Shown here: positions 35,834 to 45,158 of the stretch, in pieces
Layout of the letters: the number at the start of each line of letters is the position of its first letter
Numbering within the stretch: position 1 is the stretch's first letter
Source of the DNA: VXPQ01 sp965223485
GTDB lineage: Bacteria > Bacteroidota > Rhodothermia > Rhodothermales > VXPQ01
Direction of reading: 5' to 3'
DNA length: 64,000 bases
Assembly (NCBI GenBank): GCA_965223485.1
Contig: OZ244993.1
Span: 310,001 to 374,000 of the forward strand
The notes under the pieces: model-generated
The model's input: only the letters and a program-made list of their open reading frames with translations
What the model was told of the DNA's origin: nothing
Databases searched by the model: none
Position numbers and translations under genes: made by a program

Positions 35834-36460
35834 ATGATTTCAGCAGTTGAAGCCCTGGAACGTCTGCGGCAAGGCAATCGCCGCTTCGTAGACGGAGTTC
35901 AGAATACCGAAGCACCCGCAAGCCGAGGAAAGCGGAATGGTTTCGTCGCGGGTCAAGCGCCCTTTGCAGTGATTCTCGCATGCTCCGATTCCCGGGTTCC
36001 CGTCGAGAATATCTTCGATCAGGGTTGTGGAGACCTGTTCGTGATCCGCGTTGCCGGAAACATCGTTGCGCCGTCTCAGATGGGTAGCGCAGAATTCGCG
36101 GCGAAGCAGCTCGGCACGCGACTTCTCGTTGTGTTAGGGCACACCGGATGCGGCGCGGTCGAAGCAACGTTGGACAACCTTCGGCAACCCGGCGAGAAGC
36201 CATCGGAAAATATGGCGTCGATTGTCGGTCGAATTCGTCCTGCGGTGGAGGTCTTGTTGGAGACGGAGCCTCGATGCGACCGGGATACGTTGATTCGCCA
36301 GGCGGTGCGGGCAAACGTCCGCATGTCCGCGAATGCGCTGCGGCATGGTTCGGAAATCCTCGAGGAGCTCATCGATCGGGATGGCCTGCTGGTCGTCGGA
36401 GCGGAGTATTCCCTGGAGTCCGGCAGGGTTGATTTCTTCGACGACGCGCCAACCCGATGA
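35834..36460 (+). CDS. beta-class carbonic anhydrase
   Basis: 208 residues. The beta-CA zinc ligands are visible: Cys50 and Asp52 in ACSDSR, then His and Cys in LGHTGCGAV (about 102-105), with RVAGNIV between. The N-terminal ALERLRQGNRRFV helix is typical. There is no signal peptide, so it is cytoplasmic. It interconverts CO2 and bicarbonate. It follows the antiporter by about 100 bp and may serve pH or bicarbonate balance with it. The length is slightly under the usual 210-230. Confidence 0.9.
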   Translation: MISAVEALERLRQGNRRFVDGVQNTEAPASRGKRNGFVAGQAPFAVILACSDSRVPVENIFDQGCGDLFVIRVAGNIVAPSQMGSAEFAAKQLGTRLLVVLGHTGCGAVEATLDNLRQPGEKPSENMASIVGRIRPAVEVLLETEPRCDRDTLIRQAVRANVRMSANALRHGSEILEELIDRDGLLVVGAEYSLESGRVDFFDDAPTR

Positions 36461-36591
36461 GGAAAGGGACCGCACCAGCGCCAAATACCTCTGGAATGAA
36501 CCCATCTTGATTTTGATCATAAATCTGTTAAATTCCCAAGCGCCTCAAAGTAACTTCTTTACGGAAATCGGTGAAAATCAAGAGGAATAAG

Positions 36592-37062
36592 ATGAAACCG
36601 GAATTCAAGACCAGACAGGTCGACGCACAACCCATTCTTGGCATCCGTGCTACGACCACTATGGATAAGCTCCCCGAAATCATGGGAGCGTTGTTCGGAG
36701 AGATATACGGGTACATTCAACAGCGTGGACAGGCGCCGGCCGGCATGCCCCTGACGATCTACCACTCGATGGACAGTAACACGATCGACCTCGAGTGCGC
36801 AATGCCCGTATCTACGCCGATGGAGGGTACGGATCGCATCCGGTCCGGAGAACTTCCCGCCGGAACCGTGGTGGCGGTCACCCACATGGGGCCCTACGAC
36901 GACCTCCCCAGGACGTGGACAGCGCTGATGGAATGGATCGAGTCAAATGAGCTCCAGGGGGCAAATGCACCCTGGGAGGTTTACGTTACCGATCCCGGCG
37001 CCGAGCCGGACCAGTCCAAGTGGCGCACCGACATTTTCTTTCCTGTGCATGATGGGTGTTGA
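36592..37062 (+). CDS. GyrI-like domain protein
   Basis: 156 residues from the ATG at 36592, which has AGAGGAA just upstream. KPEFKTRQVDAQPILGIRAT, YIQQRGQAPAGMPLTIYH, ECAMPVSTP and AVTHMGPYDDLPRTWTAL fit the AraC effector-binding/GyrI-like (SOUL-related) fold. The C-terminal WEVYVTDPGAEPDQSKWRTD carries the usual acidic ligand-pocket residue. It lacks a DNA-binding domain. Such stand-alone proteins bind or hydrolyse small cyclic or hydrophobic compounds; the ligand is unknown. Confidence 0.85.
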   Translation: MKPEFKTRQVDAQPILGIRATTTMDKLPEIMGALFGEIYGYIQQRGQAPAGMPLTIYHSMDSNTIDLECAMPVSTPMEGTDRIRSGELPAGTVVAVTHMGPYDDLPRTWTALMEWIESNELQGANAPWEVYVTDPGAEPDQSKWRTDIFFPVHDGC

Positions 37063-37202
37063 GCCGGCCATTCTCCCTGAGGATGAAGCATCAGGCAAAG
37101 CAACGCGCGATGACCGAATATTTCCGGGCAAGGAATAAAACAGGCGCAGAGAGAGGTCTAAAAAGATACCCCACGCTCAAAAAAGCCGCTGGACTCTGAG
37201 AC

Positions 37203-37682
37203 GTGAAACGGATTCGCTCGCTGTTGCTGGCAATATTCCTGTTGGGGGTCCTGGGCGCCGGCAGCGAGTTGTTCCTGCTGGGCCACTATGAGGATCCGTG
37301 GCAACTCGTGCCACTGGGAATGATCGGACTGAGCCTGGTGGTTCTCGCAGTCCGGCTTTTTCGCAACGACGCACGAGTCCTGCGCGTTTTTCAGGTCTTC
37401 ATGCTCCTGTTCGTCGCTGCGGGTGTGCTGGGCGTCTATCTGCATTACCAAAGCAATGTCGAATTCGAGTTGGAAATGAATCCTGCGGCTGCCGGATGGG
37501 AGTTGATCCGGGAGTCTCTCACTGGAGCGATGCCGGCCCTGGCGCCCGGAACCATGGCGTATCTCGGACTCATCGGCTTCCTGTACACCTGGCGACATCC
37601 GATATTCTCCGCCTCCCGGAACAGGGCCAATGCATCCCTGGAGATGAGCGAGGCAAACCAATCACACGAGGAAAAACAATGA
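37203..37682 (+). CDS. membrane protein of unknown function
   Basis: 159 residues with four predicted membrane segments: about 7-24 (LLLAIFLLGVLGAGSELF), 37-50, 60-81 (VFQVFMLLFVAAGVLGVYL) and 115-131. The C-terminus is a hydrophilic tail rich in Ser/Glu. Its TGA overlaps the next ATG as ATGA, so it is coupled to the helix-hairpin-helix protein downstream. It resembles small membrane proteins often found with ComEA-like proteins in this lineage, but no named family is certain. Confidence 0.7.
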   Translation: MKRIRSLLLAIFLLGVLGAGSELFLLGHYEDPWQLVPLGMIGLSLVVLAVRLFRNDARVLRVFQVFMLLFVAAGVLGVYLHYQSNVEFELEMNPAAAGWELIRESLTGAMPALAPGTMAYLGLIGFLYTWRHPIFSASRNRANASLEMSEANQSHEEKQ

Positions 37683-38326
37683 TACAACGCATCCCGGCCC
37701 GACTGTTCGTACTGTTTGCAGTGCTCACACTGGCTCCCGCTACTGTTGCCGAGGCCCAGGTGGGGCAGAACATGGGCGTGCTCAATCCGAACACGGCGAC
37801 CGAAGCCGAGCTCGCAGCGCTGCCCCATATGAACGCAGCGACGGCGGACTCAGTCATTGCAGGACGTCCGTTTACGGATATGCTCGGGGTCAACGCGCTG
37901 GTCGGCGACTCTTTGGATGAAGCCCGGCAGGACGAGTTATACGCCCGGCTTTTCCTGCCGCTGAACCTGAATGCCACAACCGAAGAGGAAATTCTCCTCG
38001 TTCCCGGAGTCGGCAACCGGATGGCCCATGAGTTCGACGAATACCATCCGTATACCCATATGGCCGAGTTCCGCCGGGAAATAGGCAAGTACGTGGACGA
38101 TGAGGAGGTCGCACGCCTGGAGCAGTTCGTCTTCGTGCCGATCGACCTGAATACGGCCAGCGACGAAGACATCCTTACGATTCCGAACCTGGGTAACCGG
38201 ATGCTTCGGGAATTCAAGGAATACCGGCCGTACAGCCGGATCGAACAGTTTCGCCGTGAGATAGGTAAATATGTCGATGACGACGAGGTTGCGCGTCTGG
38301 AACGCTATGTGGAGATTCGGCCGTAG
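37679..38326 (+). CDS. exported helix-hairpin-helix (ComEA-like) protein
   Basis: 215 residues from the ATG at 37679, overlapping the previous stop. The signal peptide is LFVLFAVLTLAPATVAEAQ. Three HhH units follow: LNPNTATEAELAALPHMN, LNLNATTEEEILLVPGVGNR and IDLNTASDEDILTIPNLGNR. Units 2 and 3 share the tail EFRREIGKYVDD(E/D)EVARLE, showing internal duplication. ComEA uses such domains to bind DNA in the periplasm. Here the first unit has lost the G-x-G hairpin, so DNA binding may be weak. The longer open frame upstream in another start is not used. Confidence 0.85.
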   Translation: MIQRIPARLFVLFAVLTLAPATVAEAQVGQNMGVLNPNTATEAELAALPHMNAATADSVIAGRPFTDMLGVNALVGDSLDEARQDELYARLFLPLNLNATTEEEILLVPGVGNRMAHEFDEYHPYTHMAEFRREIGKYVDDEEVARLEQFVFVPIDLNTASDEDILTIPNLGNRMLREFKEYRPYSRIEQFRREIGKYVDDDEVARLERYVEIRP

Positions 38327-38339
38327 GGTTCAGGCTTGA

Positions 38340-39578
38340 ATGAAAATCGCTCTTCTCGGCTTCGGTACACGCGGGGATGTTCAGCCGTACCTCGCTCTGG
38401 GGAAGGCGCTGAAGGCGCGTGGACACGATGTGCTGTTGGGCGCCCCCGACAATTTCAATGCCTGGGTCGAAGAGCACGGGCTGACGTTTCACGGCCTTGG
38501 GATCGACATGGAGGCGTTTCTCCGGTCCCCTGAGATCCGCCAGGTCATGTCCGGCAATTGGTTCGCTCTTGCCAAAATTTGGCGGCAGACGATCCGGCCT
38601 ATGGTTCGCAACGTCCTGGACGCCACCTGGGAAGCCGGGCGAAATGCGGATGTGATCGTCTACCACCCCAAAGTCACCGGCGCCGTGGATGTCTCGGAAG
38701 CCACTGGCGCGCGCCTTGTGTGCGCTTCTCCGATCCCGCTTTTTCCAACCGGGGAATACCCGCTCCTCACCCCGAGGCGGAGCTTCGGGTCCCGGCTTAA
38801 CCGCCTGACCTACAACGCGTATTACCTGGCCCGCCCCCCTTATCTGAAAATCATCAACCGCTGGCGTTCCGAGTCTATGGGGCTCGGCAAAGGACCGGCA
38901 CTCGCCCCCCTTGGAGGCTATAAGGGCGGCATGGCGACACGGATCTGCGCCGTTTCCCCGTCCGTCATACCCCGCCCGGACGATTGGGACGAGGACACCC
39001 ACATGACCGGCTACTGGTTTCTCGACGAAGGGCGCGGCTGGCGCCCGGAAGCCGCTCTCGCCGATTTCCTCCAGGCCGGCGAGCCGCCCGTGTATATCGG
39101 CTTCGGATCCATGACCACGCGGCGCCCCGACCATCTTGCCCGACAGATCGTCGAGGGAGTGCGACGCGCCGGGGTGCGGGCCCTCCTGGCCACGGGTTGG
39201 GGCGCTCTTGAGGGGTTCGATGTTCCCGGGACGGTCCATGTGATCAAGGGAGCTCCGCATGACGCCTTGTTCCGGCACGTCAGCGCGGTCGTCCACCATG
39301 GCGGAGCCGGAACGACGGCGGCCGGCCTGCGAGCCGGACGGCCGACCCTAATTTGTCCTCTGACCGTCGATCAACCTTTCTGGGCCCACCGCGTGTGGGC
39401 GTTGGGCTGCGGCCCTGAACCGCAGCGACTCAAGCGCCTGAACGCCGATTCCTTCGCACGCGGATTGGAAGAACTGGTCCAAACCGACTCGTACCGTACG
39501 CGTGCCGCCGCGATCGCCCAGGCTATCGCCAAAGAAGACGGTATTGGCCACGCTATTGAGATCATCACCGGGGAATAG
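38340..39578 (+). CDS. UGT/GT1-like glycosyltransferase
   Basis: 412 residues. The N-terminal acceptor domain starts MKIALLGFGTRGDVQPYLAL, the hallmark of sterol/macrolide-type GT1 enzymes. The C-terminal donor domain has YIGFGSMTTRRP, HVIKGAPHDALFRHVSAVVH and the nucleotide-sugar signature VHHGGAGTTAAGLRAG with LTVDQPFWA. It is a GT-B fold cytoplasmic enzyme that would glycosylate a lipid or secondary metabolite. The start lies 13 bp after the HhH gene stop. Confidence 0.9.
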   Translation: MKIALLGFGTRGDVQPYLALGKALKARGHDVLLGAPDNFNAWVEEHGLTFHGLGIDMEAFLRSPEIRQVMSGNWFALAKIWRQTIRPMVRNVLDATWEAGRNADVIVYHPKVTGAVDVSEATGARLVCASPIPLFPTGEYPLLTPRRSFGSRLNRLTYNAYYLARPPYLKIINRWRSESMGLGKGPALAPLGGYKGGMATRICAVSPSVIPRPDDWDEDTHMTGYWFLDEGRGWRPEAALADFLQAGEPPVYIGFGSMTTRRPDHLARQIVEGVRRAGVRALLATGWGALEGFDVPGTVHVIKGAPHDALFRHVSAVVHHGGAGTTAAGLRAGRPTLICPLTVDQPFWAHRVWALGCGPEPQRLKRLNADSFARGLEELVQTDSYRTRAAAIAQAIAKEDGIGHAIEIITGE

Positions 39579-39854
39579 TCCATTCCGCACATGTTATGGA
39601 GACGCAGGTGGGAATGGGTTGCCCTCGCATGTCCTTATGGATTACGAGCGCATCCATGGTCGGTGTGAAGAATAATGTGGAATCTTCCTGATTCGACCGG
39701 CAGCAGAGGTGGTGGAGACGGCGACCGGCTAAAACCCATTCGTGGTGCGTTTATTCGATATATTAGGCCCGTGAAAGATGTCTCTCCGTCCCTCTCGATT
39801 ATTTATCGCAGGGGTACGGTCTCCCCGCCCTCTCTTGCCGAAAACAATCGCCTC

Positions 39855-40589
39855 ATGCGCAATCCTCTGTGTATCGTCACGCCCGTGCTGGCGCTTTTCG
39901 CCCTGATCCTGACCGGCTGCGCCGGAGGGGAAGACGCTCCGGAACCTGCCGATACGCAGCCGGCCCCGTCCATCCGCATTGTCTTCTTCGGGGACTCCAT
40001 CACCGAGGTGGGCGCCCTGCCGGGTGGATACGTCACGCTGGTGGCGGAAGCCCTGGCGGAACAGTACTCCGGCGGCGCGGTCGAGGTGATCGGCGCGGGC
40101 ATAAGCGGGCACAAGGCGCCCGATCTGCAAGAACGCCTCGACCGGGATGTGCTGGCCCACGATCCCACGCACGTAGTAATCTACATCGGCATCAACGATG
40201 TATGGCATTTCTATGAAGGCGATCATGTCACGGGCACGGAACGAGAAGTATTCGAGGAAGGGTTGCACGACCTGATCTCGACCATGCAGGGTGCGGGCGC
40301 GCATGTTTCTCTGTGCACCCCCAGCGTGATCGGAGAAGACCCGACCAGCGACACGGAGGTCAATCAGGCCCTGATGGAATATGCGGATATTTCGCGCGGC
40401 GTGGCGGAGGCTTCGGGGGCTACCCTGTGTGACTTGCGGGCCGCGTTCGAGGACCATCTCGCAGCACACAATCCCGACAAACTCTACGAGGGCGTGCTGA
40501 CCACCGACGGCGTGCACCTCAACGAGAGGGGCAACCGGTTCGTGGCCGACCTGATGCTGGAGCACCTGGAACGGCTGCTCGAGCAGTGA
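39855..40589 (+). CDS. SGNH/GDSL hydrolase lipoprotein
   Basis: 244 residues from the ATG at 39855, chosen for its signal peptide (NPLCIVTPVLALFALIL) and lipobox LTGC. SGNH blocks: FFGDSITEVG with catalytic Ser, GAGISG, IYIGINDVWH, and DGVHLNERGN with the Asp-x-x-His pair. It is an envelope esterase or deacetylase, likely acting on acylated glycans. The last about 90 bases (40501-40591) recur at 45028-45116. Gap 39579-39854 shows nothing clear. Confidence 0.9.
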   Translation: MRNPLCIVTPVLALFALILTGCAGGEDAPEPADTQPAPSIRIVFFGDSITEVGALPGGYVTLVAEALAEQYSGGAVEVIGAGISGHKAPDLQERLDRDVLAHDPTHVVIYIGINDVWHFYEGDHVTGTEREVFEEGLHDLISTMQGAGAHVSLCTPSVIGEDPTSDTEVNQALMEYADISRGVAEASGATLCDLRAAFEDHLAAHNPDKLYEGVLTTDGVHLNERGNRFVADLMLEHLERLLEQ

Positions 40590-40679
40590 GGCCGGAGGAA
40601 AACCACAGGGGGCTCCGAAAAAATAATGACGATTGCCGCTCGTTACCGTTCGATATAATTCCTAATACAATTTCCCGAG

Positions 40680-43600
40680 ATGTTTTCAATCTTTACCGCT
40701 CCATGCGTTCGATCCGACGCTTGCCCGGTCAGGACATCTTCGATCCTGCTATTGCTTCTTATCCTCGCAACAACCTGGATCGCAGCCTGCGACAAGGACG
40801 GGATCACCGGGCCCGATTTGGCGAACCGGGCGCCGGTGGCCGTGGGCACGATCCCGGCCCAGACAATCGGAGCGGGCGAAACGGTCACGGTAGATGTGTC
40901 TCCCTACTTTAGCGACCCCGATGGAGACATACTCACCTATTCGGCCAGGACCTCGGACGCCGATGTAGCTACGGCGTCGGCGTCGGGAAGTACGGTTACG
41001 ATCGGAGCGGCGGCCCAAAAGACGGGTACGGTTTCGGCCCAAACCCTCCCTGTGGACACGACGGGCGTTTCTTCCGGGTACCTCGACATGGAAAAAGACG
41101 CCTCGATCCGCGCAATCGAGGAACTGCACAGAAACCGGGCCGCCGCCATCCAGGCGTCGGGAAGTACGGTCACGATCGCAGCGGCGGCGCAGGAGACCGT
41201 GACGGTAACGGTAACCGCCCGGGACCCGGACGGGTTGTCGGCTACCCAGGAAATCAGCGTAACGGTCGATGAGGTCAATCAGGCGCCGGAGGCAGTGGGC
41301 ACGATCCCGACCCAAACGGTCGACACAGGCCAAACGGTCGATGTAGACTCCACGCCCTGGTTCAGCGATCCTGATGACGACGAACTCACGTACGAAGCCA
41401 CGACGCTGGACTCCAACGTAGCTACGGTCACCGTGTCGGGCAGTATCGTTACGGTGGAAGGGGTAGCGCAAGGCGCCGCAAAGATAGAGATCACCGCCAG
41501 CGATCCGGGCGGACTGTCGGCTATGCAATCCTTCGAGACAATGGTCGAGGGCGCGCAGACCATGGTGGCGTTCGAAACGAATACTCTGGCTTCGCCGGAG
41601 GGCGCCACGGTCATGTTGAACATTGTGGCCAGTTCGCCCATGGAATCCGCCGTCATGCTGCATTACACACTCGGCGTGGACATGCGGACGGGAACGGAGG
41701 ATGCGGACGAAGCGGATCATACGGACGTCACGGGCGGAAGCGTCGAAATCGAAGCCGGATCGAGCAGCGGCGTTATCGAAATCGCGATCAACGACGATGA
41801 CGACATCGAACCGACGCTCGAAGTCTTTACCGTCACGCTGAACGCGCCTGGCGAAGAGGATGGATATGTACTCGGCTCGCCAGCTTCCGTCAGCGTAAGA
41901 ATCAGGGAAGGGGTATGCGACCGTACGCCGCAGGTCCGGGACGAGATCGTGCAGGAAGCCGGCCGCAACGAGTGCACGGAAATCAATGACCAGGCGTTGA
42001 TCCAGATCAGGGAATTGTTCCTGCTGGAGGGCGGAACGTCGGTAATAAACGTCGAGGCAAAGAGGAATTACCGGGATATACTGGAAGAACAGGCGCTTGC
42101 GATGCGTTCCGAGGAATGTGCTTCCAGTGCATGGGCTTCCGGCGATGACGACGATCTTCGCCGCCCGCAGGAAAAGCGTAGCGCATGCGAACCGGGCGCC
42201 CTGACCGCATTGAAGCATCCGGAGCGCCGGCAAGACGGGAGCGCCGGCGCGGGAGATGTCATTACCTCTTTGCGCGAGGGCGACTTCGACGGACTCGTCA
42301 ATCTGAGGGAACTGGTCTTGTCGTACAATCAACTGAGCGAATTGCCGCCGAACGTCTTCTCGGATCTCGACAACCTGGAAGTCCTGCTGCTGGACAACAA
42401 CCTGCTCGAAGCATTGCCGGCGAATGTCTTCTCCGGTTTGTCCGATCTGGAATTTCTGTGGCTGAACAATAACCGGCTCGTCAACCTGCCGGCGAAGGCA
42501 TTCCCCAATCTCTCCAATCTGATCTTTCTGTGGTTGCACGAGAACCGGTTGACCGCAATTCCGGACGGCGTGTTCTCGGATCTCGACGACCTGCTGGAGC
42601 TGACGCTGTCCGGGAATCAGCTTACAAGTCTGCCTTCCGGGATATTTTCGGGTCTCACCAGCCTGCAACGGCTTTTCCTGAAGGAAAACCAGCTCACCGT
42701 AATCCCTGCGGATGCATTTACCAGCCTGTCCAAACTACAACGGCTGTGGTTACACGAGAACCAGATCGACAGACTGTCGACGAATGTTTTCCGGGGGCTG
42801 CACGATCTGGAAGAGTTGCGGCTATCCGGCAACGGGATCGCCAACTTACCGGCGGACGTATTCGAGAACCTTGGCGGCCTGCAACGGCTCGGACTTGGAG
42901 CGAACCAGATAACCGACTTGCCGGCGGGGGTATTCTCCGGCCTGACCAGCCTGCAGAGACTACATGCTCCGGATAATCGGATCGCCGACTTGCCGGCGGA
43001 TATTTTTTCGGGTTTGACCAATCTGGAACTGCTGGACCTGGAAATGAACCAATTGACCGAGCTGCCCGCAGGCATATTCTCCGGTCTTGCCAGTATGAGG
43101 GCTCTGGCCCTGAAAGACAATCCTGGAGCGCCGTTCACGTTCAATCTGAAAATGCGTCGCACGGACAGCGAAGACCTTCTGGAGCCGGGGCCCGCCGCAG
43201 TAGACATTCATCTGGCCGAGGCCGCGCCGTTCTTCATGGAGATCCCCTTGTCGGTTCATGGCGGCGCGCTTTCGGCGGATGCAGCCCTCCTTGAAGCCGG
43301 AAACGAAAGCAGCACGGAAATAACCGTGAGCCGCGATGCGGACAGCCAGGCCGGCGTACAGGTTGCCGCAGGCCCGATCCCTAAACTTCCTTCCGGAGTT
43401 ACGGGCGTCGAGTTCGAGGTGCCCGACCCGGTCGTACTTTTTGGATTAACGACGAACAACGCTCCGGTTGCCGAACGCGAAATGCCGTGGATGCGATTTC
43501 GTGCAGGCGATGCGGCCGAATCAGTGATCGCATCCACGTACTTCCGCGACCCCGAGGGCTACGATATGACCTACGCGGCGACGGTGGACGACCCTGGCGT

Positions 43601-44570
43601 AGCGTCCGCACATGTTGCCGGAGAGCGCATTGCGGTGAGTCCGCTGGGAGGAGGTTCCACGAAAGTCACAGTCACAGCCACCGATACAGGGAATCTGAGC
43701 GTTGAATCCGTCTTTCTGGTAAGCGTTCGGGAAGACCGTTCGGGATCGTTCGATATCGATCTCCTTTTACTTGGCCCGGATATGCACCTTCTGGGATCCG
43801 TGCTGCAGGACGCTGCCTCGTGGTGGATGTCGATCCTCGCGGACACGGAATTTCCCGATGTGCCGGTTACGCAGAATAGCCGGTTGGGTTGTGCGGGCTA
43901 TGAGTCAGATCAGCAAATTGGCACAATAGACGATCTGGCTATCGTGATAGCGGCCGAACGCGTCGATGGCGAGCGTGGAGTGTTGGCATTCGCGGGGCCG
44001 TGCAGTATCCGGGACGAATCGTACCTGCCTATCACCGGAGTGGTGGTAATCGATGCGGACGACATAGCGTGGCTACGGGAGAGCGGCAATCTGGAAGAAG
44101 TCATATTGCACGAAATAGGCCATGTCCTGGGGATCGGGGTAATCTGGCATGATCTTGATCTGATCCAAAACCTTCCCTCCTCGCGTGAGGAGGAGGCGGA
44201 CGTGCACTTTACGGGTCCGCTGGCGATCGAAGCGTTCGACGAGGCAGGCGGCGCCAACTATACCGGAGGAGCGAAGGTGCCAGTGGCAAGCCGCGGAGCA
44301 CACTGGAGGGAATCTGTGCTGGACGACGAACTCATGACCCCATTTCTGAACAGCGGCGTTCTCAACCCGTTGAGCCCGATCACGGCGCAGTCCCTTGCAG
44401 ACATGGGGTATACGGTCAACGAGGGCCAGGCGGAACTGTACCGGCTTCCCGGCGCTGCCGCCGCGAAACAGGGAGCTTCCCGGAAGATCCCGTATGGAAA
44501 CGACATCTTGAGAGAAACCATTCAGGTGATCGACCGCAACGGGCGCGTGGTGCGGGTGATCGAACAATGA
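40680..44570 (+). CDS. LRR and leishmanolysin-like metallopeptidase surface lipoprotein
   Basis: 1296 residues with an N-terminal hydrophobic segment (SILLLLLILATTW) and Cys in IAAC. Domains in order: two cadherin-like/putative Ig units (APVAVGTIPAQTIGAGETV; APEAVGTIPTQTVDTGQTV), a Calx-beta-like domain (about 300-400), a linker, then about twelve 24-residue LRRs (LxxLxLxxNxLxxLPxxxFxxLxx; about 535-830), another Ig-like unit (about 930-1010), and a zinc peptidase with HEIGHVLGIG near residue 1143 and Met-turn-like DDELMTPF near 1220. It ends in IPYGNDILRETIQVIDRNG, shared with the next gene. It is probably outer-surface. An in-frame insert at about 41020-41153 is flanked by 37-bp repeats. 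Confidence 0.85.
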   Translation: MFSIFTAPCVRSDACPVRTSSILLLLLILATTWIAACDKDGITGPDLANRAPVAVGTIPAQTIGAGETVTVDVSPYFSDPDGDILTYSARTSDADVATASASGSTVTIGAAAQKTGTVSAQTLPVDTTGVSSGYLDMEKDASIRAIEELHRNRAAAIQASGSTVTIAAAAQETVTVTVTARDPDGLSATQEISVTVDEVNQAPEAVGTIPTQTVDTGQTVDVDSTPWFSDPDDDELTYEATTLDSNVATVTVSGSIVTVEGVAQGAAKIEITASDPGGLSAMQSFETMVEGAQTMVAFETNTLASPEGATVMLNIVASSPMESAVMLHYTLGVDMRTGTEDADEADHTDVTGGSVEIEAGSSSGVIEIAINDDDDIEPTLEVFTVTLNAPGEEDGYVLGSPASVSVRIREGVCDRTPQVRDEIVQEAGRNECTEINDQALIQIRELFLLEGGTSVINVEAKRNYRDILEEQALAMRSEECASSAWASGDDDDLRRPQEKRSACEPGALTALKHPERRQDGSAGAGDVITSLREGDFDGLVNLRELVLSYNQLSELPPNVFSDLDNLEVLLLDNNLLEALPANVFSGLSDLEFLWLNNNRLVNLPAKAFPNLSNLIFLWLHENRLTAIPDGVFSDLDDLLELTLSGNQLTSLPSGIFSGLTSLQRLFLKENQLTVIPADAFTSLSKLQRLWLHENQIDRLSTNVFRGLHDLEELRLSGNGIANLPADVFENLGGLQRLGLGANQITDLPAGVFSGLTSLQRLHAPDNRIADLPADIFSGLTNLELLDLEMNQLTELPAGIFSGLASMRALALKDNPGAPFTFNLKMRRTDSEDLLEPGPAAVDIHLAEAAPFFMEIPLSVHGGALSADAALLEAGNESSTEITVSRDADSQAGVQVAAGPIPKLPSGVTGVEFEVPDPVVLFGLTTNNAPVAEREMPWMRFRAGDAAESVIASTYFRDPEGYDMTYAATVDDPGVASAHVAGERIAVSPLGGGSTKVTVTATDTGNLSVESVFLVSVREDRSGSFDIDLLLLGPDMHLLGSVLQDAASWWMSILADTEFPDVPVTQNSRLGCAGYESDQQIGTIDDLAIVIAAERVDGERGVLAFAGPCSIRDESYLPITGVVVIDADDIAWLRESGNLEEVILHEIGHVLGIGVIWHDLDLIQNLPSSREEEADVHFTGPLAIEAFDEAGGANYTGGAKVPVASRGAHWRESVLDDELMTPFLNSGVLNPLSPITAQSLADMGYTVNEGQAELYRLPGAAAAKQGASRKIPYGNDILRETIQVIDRNGRVVRVIEQ
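40980..41190 (+). repeat. direct repeats bracketing an in-frame insert in the LRR protein gene
   Basis: Bases 40980-41016 and 41154-41190 are near-identical (both encode ASGSTVTI then AAAQ). Between them lie about 137 bp encoding ASIRAIEELHRNRAAAIQ. That resembles the first helix of SnoaL/DUF4440-type proteins rather than an Ig-like domain. The offset, 174 bp, keeps the frame. Confidence 0.55.
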
Positions 44571-45004
44571 CCTCCCTGCCCGCTACCGCAAAAGCAGTAT
44601 TCATCCGCGTCGCAGCTTTCGCATTGCCTGCGCTGGCCGTCGGATGGGGCATTGCTTGCAACGGATGCGAAAACCCGGGGGCGCCATCCTGCGGCGCGCA
44701 CAGAAACGGCGGCATGGTCGATTCAGCAGGTATGAGCGCAACCGGACCCCCGGAAGTTTCGCTGGATACGATCCGCGCCCATGCGACGGAACCGAAAGAC
44801 ACGGTAGACATCGCTCCAGCAAAGCCGCCGGACACAGTCGATGTTAATGCGGTCGAACCGCGCCAGTTGCCTGACCTGCCGGATACAAACCTGTCGAAAC
44901 CCGGCCGGCTAATCCCTTATGGGAATGACGTTCGAAGAGGATCCGTCCAGGTAGTCGACAGCACCGGGCGCGTGGTGCGGGTGATTCCGGGAAAGGAAGA
45001 GTAA
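44567..45004 (+). CDS. small lipoprotein sharing the C-terminal tag of the LRR protein
   Basis: 145 residues. Its ATG overlaps the LRR gene stop (ATGA). A hydrophobic signal (VFIRVAAFALPALAVGWG) is followed by a Cys cluster (IACNGCENPGAPSC). The middle is low-complexity Pro/Asp/Thr with PKDTVDIAPAKPPDTVDVN repeats. The C-terminus, IPYGNDVRRGSVQVVDSTG then RVVRVI, parallels the LRR protein end. It is probably a partner or a carrier of the same sorting/anchoring tag. No family recognised. Confidence 0.7.
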   Translation: MTSLPATAKAVFIRVAAFALPALAVGWGIACNGCENPGAPSCGAHRNGGMVDSAGMSATGPPEVSLDTIRAHATEPKDTVDIAPAKPPDTVDVNAVEPRQLPDLPDTNLSKPGRLIPYGNDVRRGSVQVVDSTGRVVRVIPGKEE

Positions 45005-45027
45005 TGAAACCGGGGCAGATAACCCGT

Positions 45028-45116
45028 CCACGGACGGCGCGCCTCAACGAGGAGGGCATCCGTTTCGTGGCCGACCTGATGCTGGAGCATCTGGAACGGC
45101 TGCTTGAGCAGTGAGG
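45028..45116 (+). pseudogene. second copy of the SGNH hydrolase gene 3' end
   Basis: About 88% identical to 40501-40591, with a 2-bp deletion. It encodes LNEEGIRFVADLMLEHLERL then LEQ and stop, as in the intact gene. No other SGNH sequence is attached. It lies 24 bp after the lipoprotein stop and marks the far edge of the LRR/lipoprotein module. Confidence 0.75.
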
Positions 45117-45158
45117 TGCAAAGTCGCCCGGTCTGCACGCTTCCCGTACGTTCCCGAC

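Noticed and set aside
40749..42668. 639-residue frame antisense to the LRR gene
   Set aside because: It is a shadow of the leucine-rich repeats and the Ig-like region, with no start signal or family match.
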